5,771 bases of DNA from F1-120-MAGs023 sp038228615 (GTDB lineage: Bacteria > Actinomycetota > Acidimicrobiia > IMCC26256 > PALSA-610). Position numbers and translations under genes: made by a program. This document shows, piece after piece, positions 5,517-5,771 of the stretch. Under the pieces are notes generated by a model that saw only the letters and a program-made list of their open reading frames with translations, ran no database searches and was not told the origin of the DNA. Each line of letters begins with the position of its first letter. The first letter of the stretch is position 1. Location of the stretch: assembly GCA_038228615.1 (NCBI GenBank), contig JBBRPC010000250.1:1-5771 (forward strand), in the 5' to 3' direction.

Positions 5517-5522
5517 AAGGAG
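5517..5522 (+). promoter_or_regulatory. Shine-Dalgarno AAGGAG for the GTG start at 5531
   Basis: AAGGAG lies eight bases before GTG at 5531, the first in-frame start ahead of the recognisable MshEN motif. TTG at 5534 directly follows and is a less likely start. Confidence 0.75.
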
Positions 5523-5530
5523 TTCGGCCG

Positions 5531-5771
5531 GTGTTGGCACAGCAAGCTCGTCGATTCGGAGAAACGCTGGTCGAGCGCCACGTGCTCAGCAGGAGCGCGC
5601 TCGAAGAGGAGATGGCCGAAGCAAACGCAGTCGGTAAACCGCTCCCTGCAGTGCTGCTATCGAAGGGCTTGGTCGCCGCCAAAGACCTCACCGCGGCGCT
5701 CGCAGAGAGCCTCGGCGTTCGATTCGTTGACTTTCACGACACGCCGCTCCACCATGATGCCGCAACCGTGA
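5531..5771 (+). CDS. N-terminus of a second MshEN-domain protein, probably a PilB/GspE-like ATPase (cut by window end)
   Basis: An open frame from GTG at 5531 runs to the window edge without a stop, giving 80 residues. It aligns by eye with the start of the preceding PilB: RFGETLVERHVLSRSALEEEM (residues 8-28) for the first MshEN half, GKPLPAVLLSKGLVAAKDL (35-53) for the second, then SLGVRFVDFHDTPLHHDA, like GIEFVDLAEHAMDHG in PilB. It is therefore a diverged paralogue in tandem. Two conserved glycines of the motif are changed (His17 and Pro39). Only the N-terminal domain is visible, so an ATPase core is inferred from the family and context. A stand-alone MshEN protein or a MshEN-regulator fusion is possible. 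Confidence 0.8.
   Translation, partial: MLAQQARRFGETLVERHVLSRSALEEEMAEANAVGKPLPAVLLSKGLVAAKDLTAALAESLGVRFVDFHDTPLHHDAATV

Overview
The window reads as chromosomal DNA of a moderately high-GC actinobacterium. It uses GTG, and apparently CTG, start codons behind strong AGGAGG Shine-Dalgarno sites. The order (probable alaS end)-ruvX-mltG-aroE followed directly by type IV pilus genes fits Acidimicrobiia-like lineages. That placement is inferred from gene order and style; no phylogenetic marker was tested.

Region 1 (1-2392) is a tightly packed housekeeping operon. The last codons of an upstream gene (probably alaS), ruvX, mltG and aroE are joined by three successive four-base ATGA stop/start overlaps, so translation is probably coupled. 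The products serve RNA/DNA maintenance (RuvX/YqgF), peptidoglycan glycan-strand termination (MltG) and aromatic amino-acid synthesis (shikimate dehydrogenase).

Region 2 (2393-5208) opens a type IV pilus or secretion block. A 111-base gap leads to a PATAN/DUF4388 protein with a winged-helix-like segment and a tail of about twelve tetrapeptide repeats. It is followed by a complete PilB/GspE-family assembly ATPase with an N-terminal MshEN domain, Walker A and B, Asp and His boxes, and a zinc tetracysteine motif. This ATPase appears to start at a CTG codon.

Region 3 (5209-5530) is a 322-base non-coding gap. Most of it is a modular repeat cassette: two exact 87-base copies 120 bases apart, plus extra partial modules, all rich in hairpins. 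It begins at the base after the pilB stop codon.

Region 4 (5531 to the end) is the start of a second MshEN-domain protein, probably another PilB/GspE-type ATPase, which runs off the window.

The most interesting observation is that GCCGATA, the core of the -10 element of FliA/WhiG/SigD (sigma-28 class) promoters, occurs three times on the + strand. Each copy lies in the gap just upstream of one of the three pilus-type genes. Together with the PATAN protein and two MshEN ATPases, this suggests a pilus module under a dedicated sigma factor, with protein-level control of the motor and possibly c-di-GMP control. This remains an inference from sequence.
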